The notes under the pieces: generated by a model
Seen by the model: only the letters and a program-made list of their open reading frames with translations
Databases searched by the model: none
Told to the model about the DNA's origin: nothing
Source: Eggerthellales bacterium UBA948
GTDB taxonomy: Bacteria > Actinomycetota > Coriobacteriia > Coriobacteriales > UBA8131
Direction: 5' to 3'
Assembly: GCA_002293265.1 (NCBI GenBank)
Contig: DBCW01000063.1
Coordinates: 12,468-27,494, forward strand
DNA length: 15,027 nt
Made by a program: the position numbers and the translations under genes
In this document: piece after piece, positions 1 through 6,838 of the stretch
How the letters are laid out: the number at the start of each line of letters is the position of its first letter
Position numbering within the stretch: the first letter of the stretch is position 1

Positions 1-1947
1 ATCTCACTTCTGCTTTCAGTGACTTTAGCCATAAGCATGCTTGGTTGCGCCGGTTTAGGCAACGCGGGAAGCAGCCGAACATATGAAAATAAAAACCTAA
101 ATGCAGGTACGGCTGCTTACACAATCATGGTGTACATAGATGGAGCGAACCTGGAAAGTGATTATGGGCTAGCCAGCGAAGACATTCAAGAAATGATATC
201 AGCTGCTTATTCGCGTGAGGATACAAACGTCATAATTCAAACAGGCGGAACCAAAAAATGGAGCATGGAGGAAATAGCCACAGACAAAATAGGACGATAT
301 CGCGTATCAGAAGGCAGTTTGGAGTTGCTTGAGCAGCTTCCCCAACAAAATATGGTAAAGAAAGAAACGTTAATCGACTTCATTAATTATTGTTACGGAA
401 GCTTTCCGGCAAATAGATATGGCTTGATATTGTGGGATCACGGTGCCGGTCCGATAATCGGTTATGGTGTGGATCAAAACTATGGTGAAAATGAATCAAT
501 GTCTCTCACAAGCCTCAAAGAAGCACTGGAAACATCTGCAATAGGAAAGCAGCCGCTGGAGTTTCTTGGTTTTGATTCTTGTCTCATGGCAAGCATTGAG
601 ATAGCACACATTTTATCTCCGTTTGCAAATTACCTGTTTGCGTCTCAAGAGACCGAGCCGGGTCAAGGTTGGGACTACGACAAATGGTTGAGCACCCTAG
701 GGGTAGATCCGCAAATGACCGGCGACGCCCTGGGTAAAGCTATTGTTCAAACCTTTATTGATTACTATAAGCAAAACAATCTGGACGACTCTAATCTCAC
801 TCTCTCCGTGATTGACATGAAAAACGTGGAGAGCCTAGTGGCTGCCTTTGAGTCTTTTATAAGCACTGTAGACCTAACAAAAATAAGTTTTAAAGAGGTT
901 GCAGAAGGGCGCTCAAATACAAAGGAGTTTGGCTTTTCGGCAGCTTACGAGCACCATTATGACGTTGTTGACATCGGAGACTTGGCAAAACAGTTTAGTG
1001 AGGAGAACGCCCAAGAAAGCACTAATCTTACCAATGCACTTACCAACACCGTTCTTTATAGCGAAAAAGGTCAACATGAAGATATCGCCAATGGACTTTC
1101 GGTGTACTTCCCATACAATGGTCGAGAATTTCTTAATGAAAGCATGGATGTCTATAGAGAATTGGGATTCTCCTCCAAGTACGTAAGTTACCTGGATGGA
1201 TTTGTAACAACCTTAACAGGCACTCCAGTCGCGCAGTTAAACAACATTTCTCGCACACTTGTTACCAGTGAAGGCTCCCCTGATAGAGCGCAAGGAACAC
1301 GCTACAAGACAAGTATCGAACCGGATCAAGTCTCAGATATTGAATCCATATACGCCGTTGTTTGGCAAGAAATGTTTGATGGCACATACCGACAAGTTTA
1401 CAGAGACGACAACGTGCACATAGACGAAGCAACCGGAGAAATATATTCGGAGTTTAATGGCCGCGTTACAACTATTGACGGCGAAATTGCTTGCCTTTAT
1501 GAAACTGCCAAAGGTGAAAACTTCGTTCGCTATAATGTGCCGGGATTTATAAATGGCGAGTTTGTTAATTTACAAGTTATTTTTGATGACAAAAGCCCTG
1601 ATGGACGTGTTTTGGGCTCAAGTCCCGTAGTTGAAGGCATGCAACCGTCTGCTCGCCAGATACTGCCGGTCAAAGAGGGCGATGAGCTTGCCATGTGCTA
1701 CGCTTCAGAATTACCCGAAAACTACACTGAATATATAAATGCCGCCGCGGAAGAGTTTACCGAATACTCGGCCAGCGGCACAAGTTGGGTTACTGGAAAC
1801 ACTTCGCCAACGAGTAAAACAGTAAGCGTATCAACAATGGATCTTCGCGCAGGAAACTATCTTTTTGGCTTTATGGTTGAAGACCTTCAAGGCAATAGCT
1901 ATGCAACAGAACCATTGCCGTTTACTTACTTTAAGGTGAAGAACTAA
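1..1947 (+). CDS. Peptidase C11 (clostripain-family) exported protein, 5' end outside the window
   Basis: The frame is open from the first base, so the GTG at 19 is probably internal to the signal peptide and the true start lies upstream. The visible N-terminus is a hydrophobic stretch ending in SMLGCAG, which could be a loose lipobox, so the protein is secreted or a lipoprotein. Counting from the first visible codon, a clostripain-type caspase-like fold follows: a YTIMVYIDGANLES strand near residues 38-51, the catalytic His at about 147 in LWDHGAG, and the catalytic Cys at about 194 in GFDSCLMAS. This His/Cys pair defines family C11, whose studied members cut after Arg or Lys; specificity here is unknown. 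The last 240 or so residues look like beta-rich accessory domains with no motif I recognise. No upstream partner is visible. Family assignment is firm; the role (extracellular proteolysis or self-processing) is inferred. Confidence 0.9.
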   Translation: MSLLLSVTLAISMLGCAGLGNAGSSRTYENKNLNAGTAAYTIMVYIDGANLESDYGLASEDIQEMISAAYSREDTNVIIQTGGTKKWSMEEIATDKIGRYRVSEGSLELLEQLPQQNMVKKETLIDFINYCYGSFPANRYGLILWDHGAGPIIGYGVDQNYGENESMSLTSLKEALETSAIGKQPLEFLGFDSCLMASIEIAHILSPFANYLFASQETEPGQGWDYDKWLSTLGVDPQMTGDALGKAIVQTFIDYYKQNNLDDSNLTLSVIDMKNVESLVAAFESFISTVDLTKISFKEVAEGRSNTKEFGFSAAYEHHYDVVDIGDLAKQFSEENAQESTNLTNALTNTVLYSEKGQHEDIANGLSVYFPYNGREFLNESMDVYRELGFSSKYVSYLDGFVTTLTGTPVAQLNNISRTLVTSEGSPDRAQGTRYKTSIEPDQVSDIESIYAVVWQEMFDGTYRQVYRDDNVHIDEATGEIYSEFNGRVTTIDGEIACLYETAKGENFVRYNVPGFINGEFVNLQVIFDDKSPDGRVLGSSPVVEGMQPSARQILPVKEGDELAMCYASELPENYTEYINAAAEEFTEYSASGTSWVTGNTSPTSKTVSVSTMDLRAGNYLFGFMVEDLQGNSYATEPLPFTYFKVKN

Positions 1948-1989
1948 CGAGAATGCCTCAGACAAATTTTTTTGAGAAAAACGCTGAAG

Positions 1990-2021
1990 TTGGGCAACAG
2001 GACGGTACTGTTGACTCCCAA
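1990..2021. terminator. Bulged hairpin in the convergent gap after the C11 peptidase gene
   Basis: TTGGG CAACAG pairs with CTGTTG ACT CCCAA: an 11-bp stem with a 3-nt ACT bulge and a 7-nt loop, starting 43 bases after the peptidase stop. No T-tract follows on the plus strand. On the minus strand a T-run lies some 14 bases away. It sits between two convergent genes, where a terminator is expected, but it is not a classical intrinsic terminator. Confidence 0.35.
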
Positions 2022-2060
2022 ACACCCACCCCATCTTCAAAGGAGGGGCAAAGGTCAAAT

Positions 2061-2088
2061 GTATAGTTACAAAACTTCGTAACTATAC
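2061..2088. repeat. Perfect 10-bp inverted repeat between convergent genes
   Basis: GTATAGTTAC at 2061-2070 and its exact reverse complement GTAACTATAC at 2079-2088 are separated by an 8-nt loop. The stem is AT-rich and no T-run follows on either strand, so it is not a textbook terminator. It could be a weak bidirectional terminator or a protein site. Its place downstream of both flanking genes favours a 3'-end role. Confidence 0.45.
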
Positions 2089-2134
2089 CGCATCTTAATA
2101 CAGCAAATATGGCAGCGACTCATGACAAAGCGCG

Positions 2135-2148
2135 TTAGTTGCAACTAA
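2135..2148. repeat. 14-bp perfect palindrome over the TetR gene stop codon
   Basis: TTAGTTGCAACTAA reads the same on both strands and covers the TAG stop (minus strand, 2145-2147) of the TetR-family gene. It could fold as a 5-bp stem with a TGCA loop. A biological role is not evident. Confidence 0.3.
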
Positions 2149-2675
2149 ATAAAGTACTTACTTAGTTCAGACGGAAATGATTTAATCAGAATCTCAATAT
2201 GACTCTCTATTGATTCCGAATTGTTGGAGTTTAAGTAATTCCTGGAGTGAACATGAACGCCATTCAGATACACTTTCAACAGATTTCTAGTCTTTTCATC
2301 AGGATTATCAAAACCCTTTAGTTTAAGGAATTCAATGAGCGTAGAATATGCTTTTTTGAGCGCATGAGAATCCAACGAATTATTGTCGGAGGAGTCCAAA
2401 GCGTTTAAAAGACTAGGCTTCTTGTTTGTTATCGCCTTGTAAAAAAGCTCCAAAGCTTCACGATACGTGTTTCCCTCAAGCATAGTATCCCAGGTGTCTT
2501 TGCATATTTCATCATACATATAGCTTAATAAATCATATTTATCCAAAAAATGTCTGTAGAAGGTCGTTCTGGAAACTCCGCTTTTTTTAACAATATCTGA
2601 AACATAAATATCCTCCACTGACTTCGAGATTAGAAGTTCTTCGAGTGTCTCAGATAGAAGTTGCTTCGCATTCAT
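2145..2675 (-). CDS. TetR/AcrR-family transcriptional regulator
   Basis: The product is 176 residues with an N-terminal TetR helix-turn-helix at about 23-43 (IYVSDIVKKSGVSRTTFYRHF), followed by the usual KYDLLSYMYDEI linker helix. The alpha-helical C-terminal half resembles the DhaS-like regulatory domain found in many clostridial and coriobacterial TetR proteins. I start the gene at the ATG at 2673-2675 because AGGGAGGA lies 5 bases upstream. A longer frame starting at 2756 adds 27 residues, has no ribosome site, and runs through the LuxR remnant in another frame. TetR proteins are usually ligand-released repressors acting as dimers. A 24-bp imperfect palindrome directly upstream suggests autoregulation. 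The gene is divergent from the molybdoenzyme operon but 1.27 kb away, so control of that operon is only possible, not shown. The ligand is unknown. Confidence 0.9.
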   Translation of the reverse strand: MNAKQLLSETLEELLISKSVEDIYVSDIVKKSGVSRTTFYRHFLDKYDLLSYMYDEICKDTWDTMLEGNTYREALELFYKAITNKKPSLLNALDSSDNNSLDSHALKKAYSTLIEFLKLKGFDNPDEKTRNLLKVYLNGVHVHSRNYLNSNNSESIESHIEILIKSFPSELSKYFI

Positions 2676-2690
2676 AACTCTCCTCCCTAG

Positions 2691-2714
2691 CTGACTGTTG
2701 TAAACAATAGTCAG
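2691..2714. promoter_or_regulatory. Candidate TetR operator (24-bp imperfect palindrome)
   Basis: The left half CTGACTGTTGTA and the right half AACAATAGTCAG are reverse complements at 10 of 12 positions, with a TTGT..ACAA core. The site begins 3 bases beyond the ribosome site of the TetR gene (SD at 2681-2688), where an autoregulatory operator would block transcription. This is seen in sequence; binding by this protein is inferred. Confidence 0.55.
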
Positions 2715-2754
2715 GTGCCTCGTTTGGTGTTTGTTCTGTTCGCCCACGTCCTCC

Positions 2755-2880
2755 AACCATATCCATGGGTTGTTGAGGGGGGAGGGGGATGATGCCTAAC
2801 TTGTAATAGGTGTAGGCAATGTGCGTTTTTGCCGTTCCGTGAGCAAGCAGCAGCTTATCTTGGACAGGATAGCCTGCGCT
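2755..2880 (-). pseudogene. Remnant of a LuxR-family helix-turn-helix domain
   Basis: One minus-strand frame reads YPVQDKLLLAHGTAKTHIAY and then TYYKLGI. This matches the LuxR (GerE) HTH pattern, in which a recognition helix xxGTxKTHxxxxYxKLGI is followed by a short segment ending in a hydrophobic D-L-V-like motif, here MDMV. About 42 codons are recognisable. Neither the sensor domain nor the earlier HTH helices can be found upstream; the flanking codons (KTEKWRGNGISAG) look random, and the expected HSRQEL stretch after KLGI has become IPLPPQQ. No start codon with a ribosome site fits. I read it as the tail of a deleted LuxR-type regulator. Such regulators commonly sit beside molybdoenzyme or transporter genes in Eggerthellaceae. 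It could be chance, but the motif is long and specific. Confidence 0.6.
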
Positions 2881-2948
2881 TATGCCGTTTCCCCTCCATT
2901 TTTCCGTTTTCATGCAAATTGAGCTAAATGATACATACGCGCATATAC

Positions 2949-2966
2949 ACATATATGCATATATGT
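2949..2966. promoter_or_regulatory. 18-bp perfect palindrome in an AT-rich tract
   Basis: ACATATATGCATATATGT is an exact palindrome inside a run of alternating purines and pyrimidines (about 2935-2970). It lies between the LuxR remnant and the tandem-repeat region and may be an operator left from the lost regulator, or simple AT-rich sequence. A TTGACT hexamer lies just downstream at 2982-2987, but I found no convincing -10 partner. Confidence 0.3.
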
Positions 2967-3865
2967 AATATTTTACCAAACTCTTGACTAGTTTAGCAGG
3001 AAATCTTAGGGCGTTTTCATCTCAATCAATGCTTCCCTAGCTGCACAACTGTGATAACTTATATTTGCTATACTGCTAAAACCGATCTATGACAAACTCG
3101 AATTGGTATTTGCTTCTTTTCTGAGGACACCCCATGACAAATTTACGGAAAAGGCAAACCGATAAGTTAATGGCTTTTAGAGGTTGGAAGTGCTTCTCGG
3201 CAAGACGCTGGTAAGGTAGAAATATGCCTCAAAAAAGCCTCATGCACAGGACAGCACCACTCCCCTTTTCAGAAAAATCCAAAACACAAGCTCCCCAAAG
3301 GCTTTCCTAACAACGCCCCAACATGCATACACTGCCCCATAGGATGCACCATCATCGTGGAAAAGGAAGACGCGATGGCACACAAAGATGGTAGGAGGTC
3401 TCCTTCTCTCTGTCACTTTGCCGTCCTCCCCTGCTACTTTTTCATCCCCCTCTATCCTTCCTGCGAAAACAGAATCCGCCGCCAATGACTATGCAGGAAA
3501 AATACCTTACACCAACCACATAAGCAACCGTTATCTAAACCCCCGCCACATAAATGGCCACTACATAAAAAAACCGCCTTATAAACGGCTACCACATAAG
3601 CGGACACCGTTGCGCAAAAGGCTTGGATTTCGCTCAAGACGAACTCGCTCCCCAACGCAAATAATCTAACTTGACCCCCCCCAATCGCTTCCTACGAAAC
3701 TATGCCTCAAGCTTTCCAATGAATTTGATTGATTGCTTCGAATAATGAATATTGCGCACACTGCTCCTGGCTTTGGAGTATCTGATTTATAAACCACAGG
3801 ACGGGTTTTACGTGCAATTCATGCAGGAAAAGAGATATGAAACACAAGAATCATTCTGTAACTGT
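2967..3865. other. Long stretch without a convincing gene
   Basis: I find no open frame here with a ribosome site plus protein-like composition. Short frames exist (minus 3240-3485 and 3452-3655, plus 3388-3669), but they overlap one another, have biased low-complexity translations and lack Shine-Dalgarno sequences. The region holds a degenerate 15-bp tandem repeat (3512-3605) and a C-run at about 3673-3681. It looks like decayed coding or mobile DNA. Confidence 0.6.
3512..3605. repeat. Degenerate 15/16-bp tandem repeat, about six units
   Basis: The core CCACATAA or close variants recur at 3516 (CCACATAA), 3546 (CCACATAA), 3561 (CTACATAA), 3577 (CCTTATAA) and 3592 (CCACATAA), with a weaker copy near 3529 (CCGTTATCTAA). 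Spacings are 15, 16 or 30, giving a period of 15-16 bp and an approximate unit ACC-N-CCACATAA-N-GG. A 15-bp period equals five codons, so it may be a decayed repeat-protein gene. There is no intact frame to support that. Confidence 0.55.
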
Positions 3866-3882
3866 AATGCCATTCACGCGTT

Positions 3883-3891
3883 TGCTAGAAT
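3883..3891 (+). promoter_or_regulatory. Probable extended -10 promoter of the molybdoenzyme operon
   Basis: TGCTAGAAT provides a TGn plus a near-consensus -10 (TAGAAT) 58 bases before the ATG at 3950, giving a leader of about 50 bases. No good -35 hexamer is visible, which is tolerable for extended -10 promoters. Confidence 0.35.
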
Positions 3892-3902
3892 TACCGTCAT
3901 AG

Positions 3903-3916
3903 TGGAAGCGCCTCCA
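3903..3916. promoter_or_regulatory. Imperfect palindrome overlapping the likely transcript start
   Basis: TGGAAGCGCCTCCA matches its reverse complement at 12 of 14 positions and lies just downstream of the putative -10, where a repressor could act. It does not resemble the half-sites of the TetR operator candidate at 2691-2714, so it would need a different regulator, or it is chance. Confidence 0.25.
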
Positions 3917-3949
3917 TCTCAAACCGCATAGAAAATGAGAGGAGATCTT

Positions 3950-6322
3950 ATGTCAGAAGAGACATTTGTATATACAGCATGCCCCGGATGGGGTGATCAT
4001 GAGTGCTGTACACTAAAAACCATCGTAAAAGACGGAAAAATCATTCGTACAGAGCCCGTCACATACACCGGCGCTGAAAAAGAAGAAGGCTACATTTGCT
4101 CGAAAGGCGCTGTCTCCTGTCGCAATCCTTACAACCCAGACAGGCTGACAGTTCCACTAAAGCGTGTTGGCGAACGCGGGGAAGGCAAGTGGCAGGAGAT
4201 AAGCTGGGGTCAGGCGCTTGATGAGATAGCTGCGAAGCTTAATGAGATCAAGGAAAAGTACGGGCCGCAAGCAGTAGTCGGCTGGAACTTGCAAGCAGCG
4301 GTGCCTCCAAACCAAGGTCTAAACGGCATGTTGGCACAGCGGCTCACATATTACTGGGGTATGACAGACCCCATAATGTCCATAGGGTTGGATAATGGGT
4401 GCATGTTAGCCGAAGAATACACACACGGAGATATTGTGGGGCTGTACAACGACCCACGAGTACTCCATGACACAGACTATATTCTTGTCTGGGGTATGAA
4501 TCCAATCGAGAATCAGGCAAGATTGGCTAACCACTTGGTTGAAGCCCGCGAACGCGGAGCGAAAATTGTAGACATCGGTTTGATTTTTGATGCAACGGCA
4601 GGTTTTGCTGATGAGTTCTATGGTGCTAAGGGTGGTTCAGATGCTGCCGTAGCCTTGGCGATGTGCAAGCTGATTATCGACAACGAGTGGCATGATGTCA
4701 ACTACCTTGTAGCTCATTCTGATATGCCCCTGCTTATCAGAAAAGATGACGGGAATTTCTATAAAGATAGCGATAACAACTACTATGTCTGGTCAACAAA
4801 AGAGAACAGAGCTGTACCGGCTGGCAAAAGCCCCCATGCCGTTACTGAGGGCATTTTGCTTGAAGGAGAGTTCGATGTCGACGGTATCGCCTGTGAGACA
4901 GTCTTCAGCACGCTGCTTCGTCATTTGAAATCTTATTCTTTGGAAATGGCTTCGGAGCTTTCCAGTATTTCGATCGAAGATATTAAGCATATAACAAAGG
5001 AATATGCCCAAGCTGAATCCTCTTATATTCTGAGTGCCATGGGTCTTCGCTACCGTAATTCTGGAGATATGTATAGGGCGTTTAAGCTATTGGCCATATT
5101 GACCGGACAGATTGGTAGACCTGAAAGCGGTTGTTGGGTAGGTATTATACCTTCATGCTATCCGGTTACGCTCAATGACTATGCGATCATGCGCCCAGAT
5201 GGCAAAGAGAACGAAAAGACGAAGTATATCCGCACTGCAGACTTTTTCGAAGAATGCGAAAAGACAGATAACTACAAGGCGTTGATTAAATTCTCGGGTA
5301 ACCCCGTGCACAATTATCCGAACAGACCGATGTGGCTCGACACGGTTTTTCCTGGAATGGAGCTTATCGTTGATTTTGACATTTGGATGACCGACACAGG
5401 TGAGGTTGCTGACTACGTGTTGCCAGACTGTATGTCTTTTGAGCGCACAGATATTATCGTCCCAGGCCCATACGGCCATGTTGTTCTTCAGGAAAAGGCC
5501 ATTGAGCCACCGGCAGGCTGTCGTGATAGTGTGTTTTTCATCAGCGAACTTGCAAAACGACTTGGATTGGGCGAATTCTTTGACAAAACAGCAGATGAAT
5601 GGCTCGAATTCCGTCTTCAGACGGACTATCCGTTCGTGGCCGATATAAAACCGCCACTGACCCTCGAGCGTTTAAAGAAAGAAAAGATGGTACGTATGGC
5701 GGCGCCGGATGCACCCTTTAGTCCACGAGGCACCTTGGAAGTCGGCACTGACTCAGGTCGCCTACAGGCTTATGTTCCCGTATTTAAGGAAGTAGGACAT
5801 GCGTTGCCCGTATACGAACCACCTATGGAAACTCCCACGCTGGTCGAGAATAAAACTTATCCCTATCAATTCTTCAGTGGACGTCAACGCTTTTTCATGC
5901 AGTCTGCTTTTGTCGATGACGAAATCATGATTGGGCTTTCTGGCGGAAAGCCAGCTATACGCATGAACCCAGTTACTGCAACAAAAGAAGGCTTGGCCAC
6001 AGGAGACCGCGTTGAAGTTTACAACCAGCGTGGGCATCTTGTCGCACCGCTTTACGTTGATGAGGCTGTCCCACCAAACTTTGTCCATGCTTGGTTTGGC
6101 TGGCGCAAACGTCAGTTTGAAGAAGGTTCATATTCTGAGCTTGTTCCTCCCTGTGGAGGACGTGAGGCCGTAGACGATTACGCTAATGCCTGGCATGACG
6201 ATGCCATAAAAGAGTATGAGTCGGTCTACTGCGGTAGTGTGTCCTATGTGATAGGTGCATGGGACACCTTGTGGGATTGCGCATGCGCCGTTCGCAAAGC
6301 TGTTGACAGAAAGGAGGCATGA
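3950..6322 (+). CDS. Molybdopterin-dependent oxidoreductase catalytic subunit (DMSO reductase family), cytosolic
   Basis: The product is 790 residues. I use the ATG at 3950, preceded by GAGAGGAGA at good spacing; the ATG at 3935 would make that ribosome site coding. There is no Tat signal (MSEETFVYT...), so the enzyme is cytoplasmic. The N-terminal [4Fe-4S] domain has C11, C19, C20 and C50, the last in GYICSKG. A central domain has WGMNPIENQ; Cys151 in LDNGCMLAEE lies where this family carries its molybdenum ligand. Further on are DTGEVADYVLP near 483-493 and a C-terminal dinucleotide-binding domain from about 637 (FFSGRQRFFMQSAF). It probably binds bis-MGD. Formate dehydrogenase and DMSO reductase are unlikely given partner and layout. 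The closest functional relatives I would propose are pyrogallol transhydroxylase, acetylene hydratase and gut catechol dehydroxylases. It is coupled to the next gene (1-base gap). The substrate is unknown; an aromatic hydroxyl compound is inferred. Confidence 0.9.
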   Translation: MSEETFVYTACPGWGDHECCTLKTIVKDGKIIRTEPVTYTGAEKEEGYICSKGAVSCRNPYNPDRLTVPLKRVGERGEGKWQEISWGQALDEIAAKLNEIKEKYGPQAVVGWNLQAAVPPNQGLNGMLAQRLTYYWGMTDPIMSIGLDNGCMLAEEYTHGDIVGLYNDPRVLHDTDYILVWGMNPIENQARLANHLVEARERGAKIVDIGLIFDATAGFADEFYGAKGGSDAAVALAMCKLIIDNEWHDVNYLVAHSDMPLLIRKDDGNFYKDSDNNYYVWSTKENRAVPAGKSPHAVTEGILLEGEFDVDGIACETVFSTLLRHLKSYSLEMASELSSISIEDIKHITKEYAQAESSYILSAMGLRYRNSGDMYRAFKLLAILTGQIGRPESGCWVGIIPSCYPVTLNDYAIMRPDGKENEKTKYIRTADFFEECEKTDNYKALIKFSGNPVHNYPNRPMWLDTVFPGMELIVDFDIWMTDTGEVADYVLPDCMSFERTDIIVPGPYGHVVLQEKAIEPPAGCRDSVFFISELAKRLGLGEFFDKTADEWLEFRLQTDYPFVADIKPPLTLERLKKEKMVRMAAPDAPFSPRGTLEVGTDSGRLQAYVPVFKEVGHALPVYEPPMETPTLVENKTYPYQFFSGRQRFFMQSAFVDDEIMIGLSGGKPAIRMNPVTATKEGLATGDRVEVYNQRGHLVAPLYVDEAVPPNFVHAWFGWRKRQFEEGSYSELVPPCGGREAVDDYANAWHDDAIKEYESVYCGSVSYVIGAWDTLWDCACAVRKAVDRKEA

Positions 6323-6323
6323 A

Positions 6324-6737
6324 ATGTCAAAGCCTACGATTATGGTGAATCTCAACAGATGCTACGGTTGTTGGACCTGTGCCGTTTCCTGTAAGGTTGG
6401 TAATGGGCTTCCTGATGATACCTGGCGCATTACAGTGCGCACGCTTGGCAACGGAGCAGGCATAGACCGCCCATATGGCCAATGGCCAAAACTCAAAATG
6501 TCCTGGATGCCAGTGTATGGAGAGAATTGCATTATGTGCGCTCATCGCACCAAGGACGGTGACGCGCCATTCTGTACCAAAAACTGCCCGTCTAAAGCAC
6601 TGATATTCGGAGACTTGGATGATCCCGCATCTGAGGCGAGCCTAGCACTTGAAGAACTCCGTAAAAAAGGGTGTCAAGTATTTGAACTTCCGGAATGGGA
6701 AAAAAGCCGCAAGGGCATTGTCTACGCAAAAAGATAG
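6324..6737 (+). CDS. Small electron-transfer subunit with two [4Fe-4S] clusters
   Basis: The product is 137 residues. The ATG at 6324 follows AAGGAGG (6311-6317) with a 6-base spacer, and that site lies within the last codons of the catalytic gene, so the two are translationally coupled. Eight cysteines form two cluster motifs: C13-x2-C16-x2-C19-x3-C23 and C69-x2-C72-x11-C84-x3-C88-P. This is the DmsB/NrfC-type ferredoxin fold cut down to two clusters; DmsB-like subunits have four and are about 200 residues. The protein has no signal peptide or membrane segment, so it should form a soluble heterodimer with the catalytic subunit and feed electrons to its FeS/Mo site. No membrane anchor or quinol-oxidising subunit is encoded nearby, so the electron donor is probably a cytosolic ferredoxin, flavodoxin or NAD(P)H system, or the enzyme is redox-neutral overall like transhydroxylase. 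A strong terminator follows. Confidence 0.9.
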   Translation: MSKPTIMVNLNRCYGCWTCAVSCKVGNGLPDDTWRITVRTLGNGAGIDRPYGQWPKLKMSWMPVYGENCIMCAHRTKDGDAPFCTKNCPSKALIFGDLDDPASEASLALEELRKKGCQVFELPEWEKSRKGIVYAKR

Positions 6738-6773
6738 TTGTGGCGCAGTATCCAAACTGCCTGTACTGAGTTC

Positions 6774-6806
6774 GAGGGCTGTCCATATTGTGGACAGCCC
6801 TCTTTT
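6774..6806 (+). terminator. Strong intrinsic terminator of the molybdoenzyme operon
   Basis: GAGGGCTGTCCA and TGGACAGCCCTC form a perfect 12-bp stem with a TATTG loop, followed by TTTT. It starts 36 bases after the small-subunit stop and closes a two-gene operon. Confidence 0.92.
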
Positions 6807-6838
6807 GCTATTCTGTAGCATAGCTTAAAGACAGAAAG

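Noticed and set aside
2145..2756. Longer version of the TetR protein starting 27 codons upstream
   Set aside because: No Shine-Dalgarno precedes it, it would translate the operator and ribosome site, and the internal ATG at 2675 has AGGGAGGA at ideal spacing.
3240..3485. Minus-strand 81-codon frame as a gene
   Set aside because: No ribosome site, overlaps two other equally poor frames and shows no recognisable motif.
3388..3669. Plus-strand 93-codon basic protein
   Set aside because: Its C-terminal half is a translation of the degenerate tandem repeat; there is no Shine-Dalgarno before the ATG.
6255..6323. Upstream extension of the ferredoxin-like subunit
   Set aside because: It would overlap the catalytic gene by 68 bases in another frame; the ATG at 6324 has AAGGAGG six bases upstream and the first motif fits the family start.
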